NCBI RefSeq assembly: GCF_036688685.1
Contig: NZ_JAQQPS010000013.1
Location: 128,898-192,897 of the forward strand
DNA: 64,000 nucleotides
Direction of reading: 5' to 3'
Origin: JALYUM01 sp036688685
GTDB taxonomy: Bacteria; Pseudomonadota; Gammaproteobacteria; Burkholderiales; Burkholderiaceae_D
The notes beneath the pieces are model-generated. The model had not been told where the DNA came from. It was given only the letters and a program-made list of their open reading frames with translations, and did not search any database. Both the position numbers and the translations under genes were made by a program. Each line of letters begins with the position of its first letter. Within the stretch, counting starts at the first letter, position 1. Positions 63,300-64,000 of the stretch are shown piece after piece.

Positions 63300-63403
63300 G
63301 GAGGCGCTGATTTATTCGCATCCAGGGAAGCTGTGCTCTTATAAATCAAGGGCTTACAGGCGAAATTCCGGGAAATCCTGAATTAATCAGCGGTTCCCTA
63401 AGG
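63296..63403. mobile_element. MITE-like 96-bp element with 6-bp target duplication
   Basis: CTAAGG at 63296-63301 and 63398-63403 flank 96 nt whose ends are imperfect inverted repeats: CGCTGATTTATTC at the left and the complement of GAATTAATCAGCGG at the right. No coding capacity. The left duplication includes the immunity gene's TAA. Confidence 0.6.
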
Positions 63404-63918
63404 TTAATTCGTTACATGCAACGACAGAAGTCCCGTTTTGCGTGACGCGTTGAGCGGGTAAGCCGGGACCGACCGTTGCGCACGCCTTCCTCGGTCGTTT
63501 TTGTACCAAGTTTTCCGTCGTCCTTTTTAATCACGAAACCGACAGCTTTTGGCCCCTTGCGCAGCACGTCGTTGAATCATGATTCCGGCGGTGCCAGCTG
63601 GCCATTAAACAGGTAGGCGGCTTTGATTTTCGTCGGGGTCGAAGAACAATTTGAGATCCCAGTCTAAAAATGGGTACATTATCCTCATAAGATGTGCAAT
63701 TCCCCTTGCTACGATTGGGTACAGCGCTAACGCGCGTTCTATTAGGGTTATTAAGATAAGTTATGGTTGCCCTGGTAACTTGACGATTTTGGCATGGTAA
63801 AGGCTTCTTGGCAACGCGACTGCTTCTAAGCTCTAACGTGAGTAGATGAAGCTAATTCATCCGGGACTGATTACGATTGAAAAACGAAATCGACATTTTC
63901 TTGGGGGAGACATAGAGC
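63404..63918. other. Degenerate region between the MITE and second IS481
   Basis: 515 nt. On the complement a frame near 63640-63420 looks like former protein (IKAAYLFNGQLAPPES, TGA, FNDVLRKGPKAVGFVIKKDDGK) but is broken and unrecognised. From 63700 onward the sequence is AT-rich and non-coding in appearance. Confidence 0.4.
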
Positions 63919-64000
63919 CTAGATGTCAAGACCCGCTTGGTTATAGACGCGTTTAACGAATAATTCTGGCTTTTTATCGTGCCAGTTTTTCAGTGCCTGG
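63919..64000 (-). mobile_element. IS481-like insertion sequence, copy 2 (cut by window end)
   Basis: From 63924 onward the sequence repeats 60986-61062 with only two differences in 77 nt, on the same strand. The transposase frame ends at TAG 63919-63921, so its C-terminus would read GLDI instead of GLDR. The rest lies outside the window. Confidence 0.9.

Overview
The window is high-GC DNA from a betaproteobacterium, most likely Oxalobacteraceae (Massilia/Duganella/Janthinobacterium group). This is inferred from the gene content: DUF2145, PAP2/dual-specificity phosphatase and ynb-type lipid genes, PEP-CTERM proteins, TonB receptor, many LysR regulators. It also rests on the codon usage. No rRNA, complete tRNA, CRISPR array or replication origin was seen.

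Region 1 (1-19.4 kb) is ordinary chromosome. It holds a cut-off diguanylate cyclase, a DUF2145 pair, a YddA/SbmA-type ABC exporter, an AI-2E family permease, a LysR/MFS divergent pair, a PAS-GAF-GGDEF cyclase and a CocE-type hydrolase. These are followed by an SDR/LysR divergent pair with a palindromic operator, an acyl-CoA synthetase, a secreted GH13 alpha-amylase with CBM20, an orphan HI1420-type antitoxin and a GH19-like peptidoglycan hydrolase.

Region 2 (19.7-33.7 kb) has a Fur-boxed TonB siderophore receptor convergent with gamma-glutamyltransferase. Next comes a chemoreceptor followed by a tight cassette of APS kinase (cysC), a DHH phosphoesterase and a sulfotransferase, which together could make, use and recycle PAPS/PAP. 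An alpha/beta hydrolase and a tripartite EmrB-EmrA-OprM-type efflux operon follow.

Region 3 (33.7-45.5 kb) has a MocR-type regulator divergent from the efflux operon and a compact cbb3-like oxidase operon. In that operon subunit I carries an N-terminal CcoS-like segment, followed by CcoO, a monohaem cytochrome c, SCO and a membrane protein. A 77-bp bipartite element is duplicated upstream of the efflux and the oxidase operons. An Old Yellow Enzyme and an ArsR regulator share a 17-bp operator. Two lipoproteins and a LytS/LytTR pair preceded by an overlapping 54-codon small gene complete the region.

Region 4 (45.8-51.7 kb) is a six-gene, fully overlapping lipid operon related to E. coli ynbABCD. 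It encodes a CDP-alcohol phosphatidyltransferase-like protein with Asn at two of the motif's Asp positions, a hydrolase-methyltransferase fusion, a PAP2-dual-specificity phosphatase fusion, a small membrane protein, a PlsC-like acyltransferase and a CdsA-like protein.

Region 5 (52-64 kb) is a decayed, mixed-GC accessory zone. It contains a restriction-enzyme-like tail, a nonsense-mutated transposase, two PEP-CTERM proteins, a tRNA-Phe 3' remnant, a deleted IS21 and sigma/anti-sigma stubs. There is also a DUF2199 gene with an amber codon, an IS481-type element, an Rhs C-terminal toxin tip with its overlapping immunity gene, a 96-bp MITE-like element, and a second IS481 copy cut by the window end.
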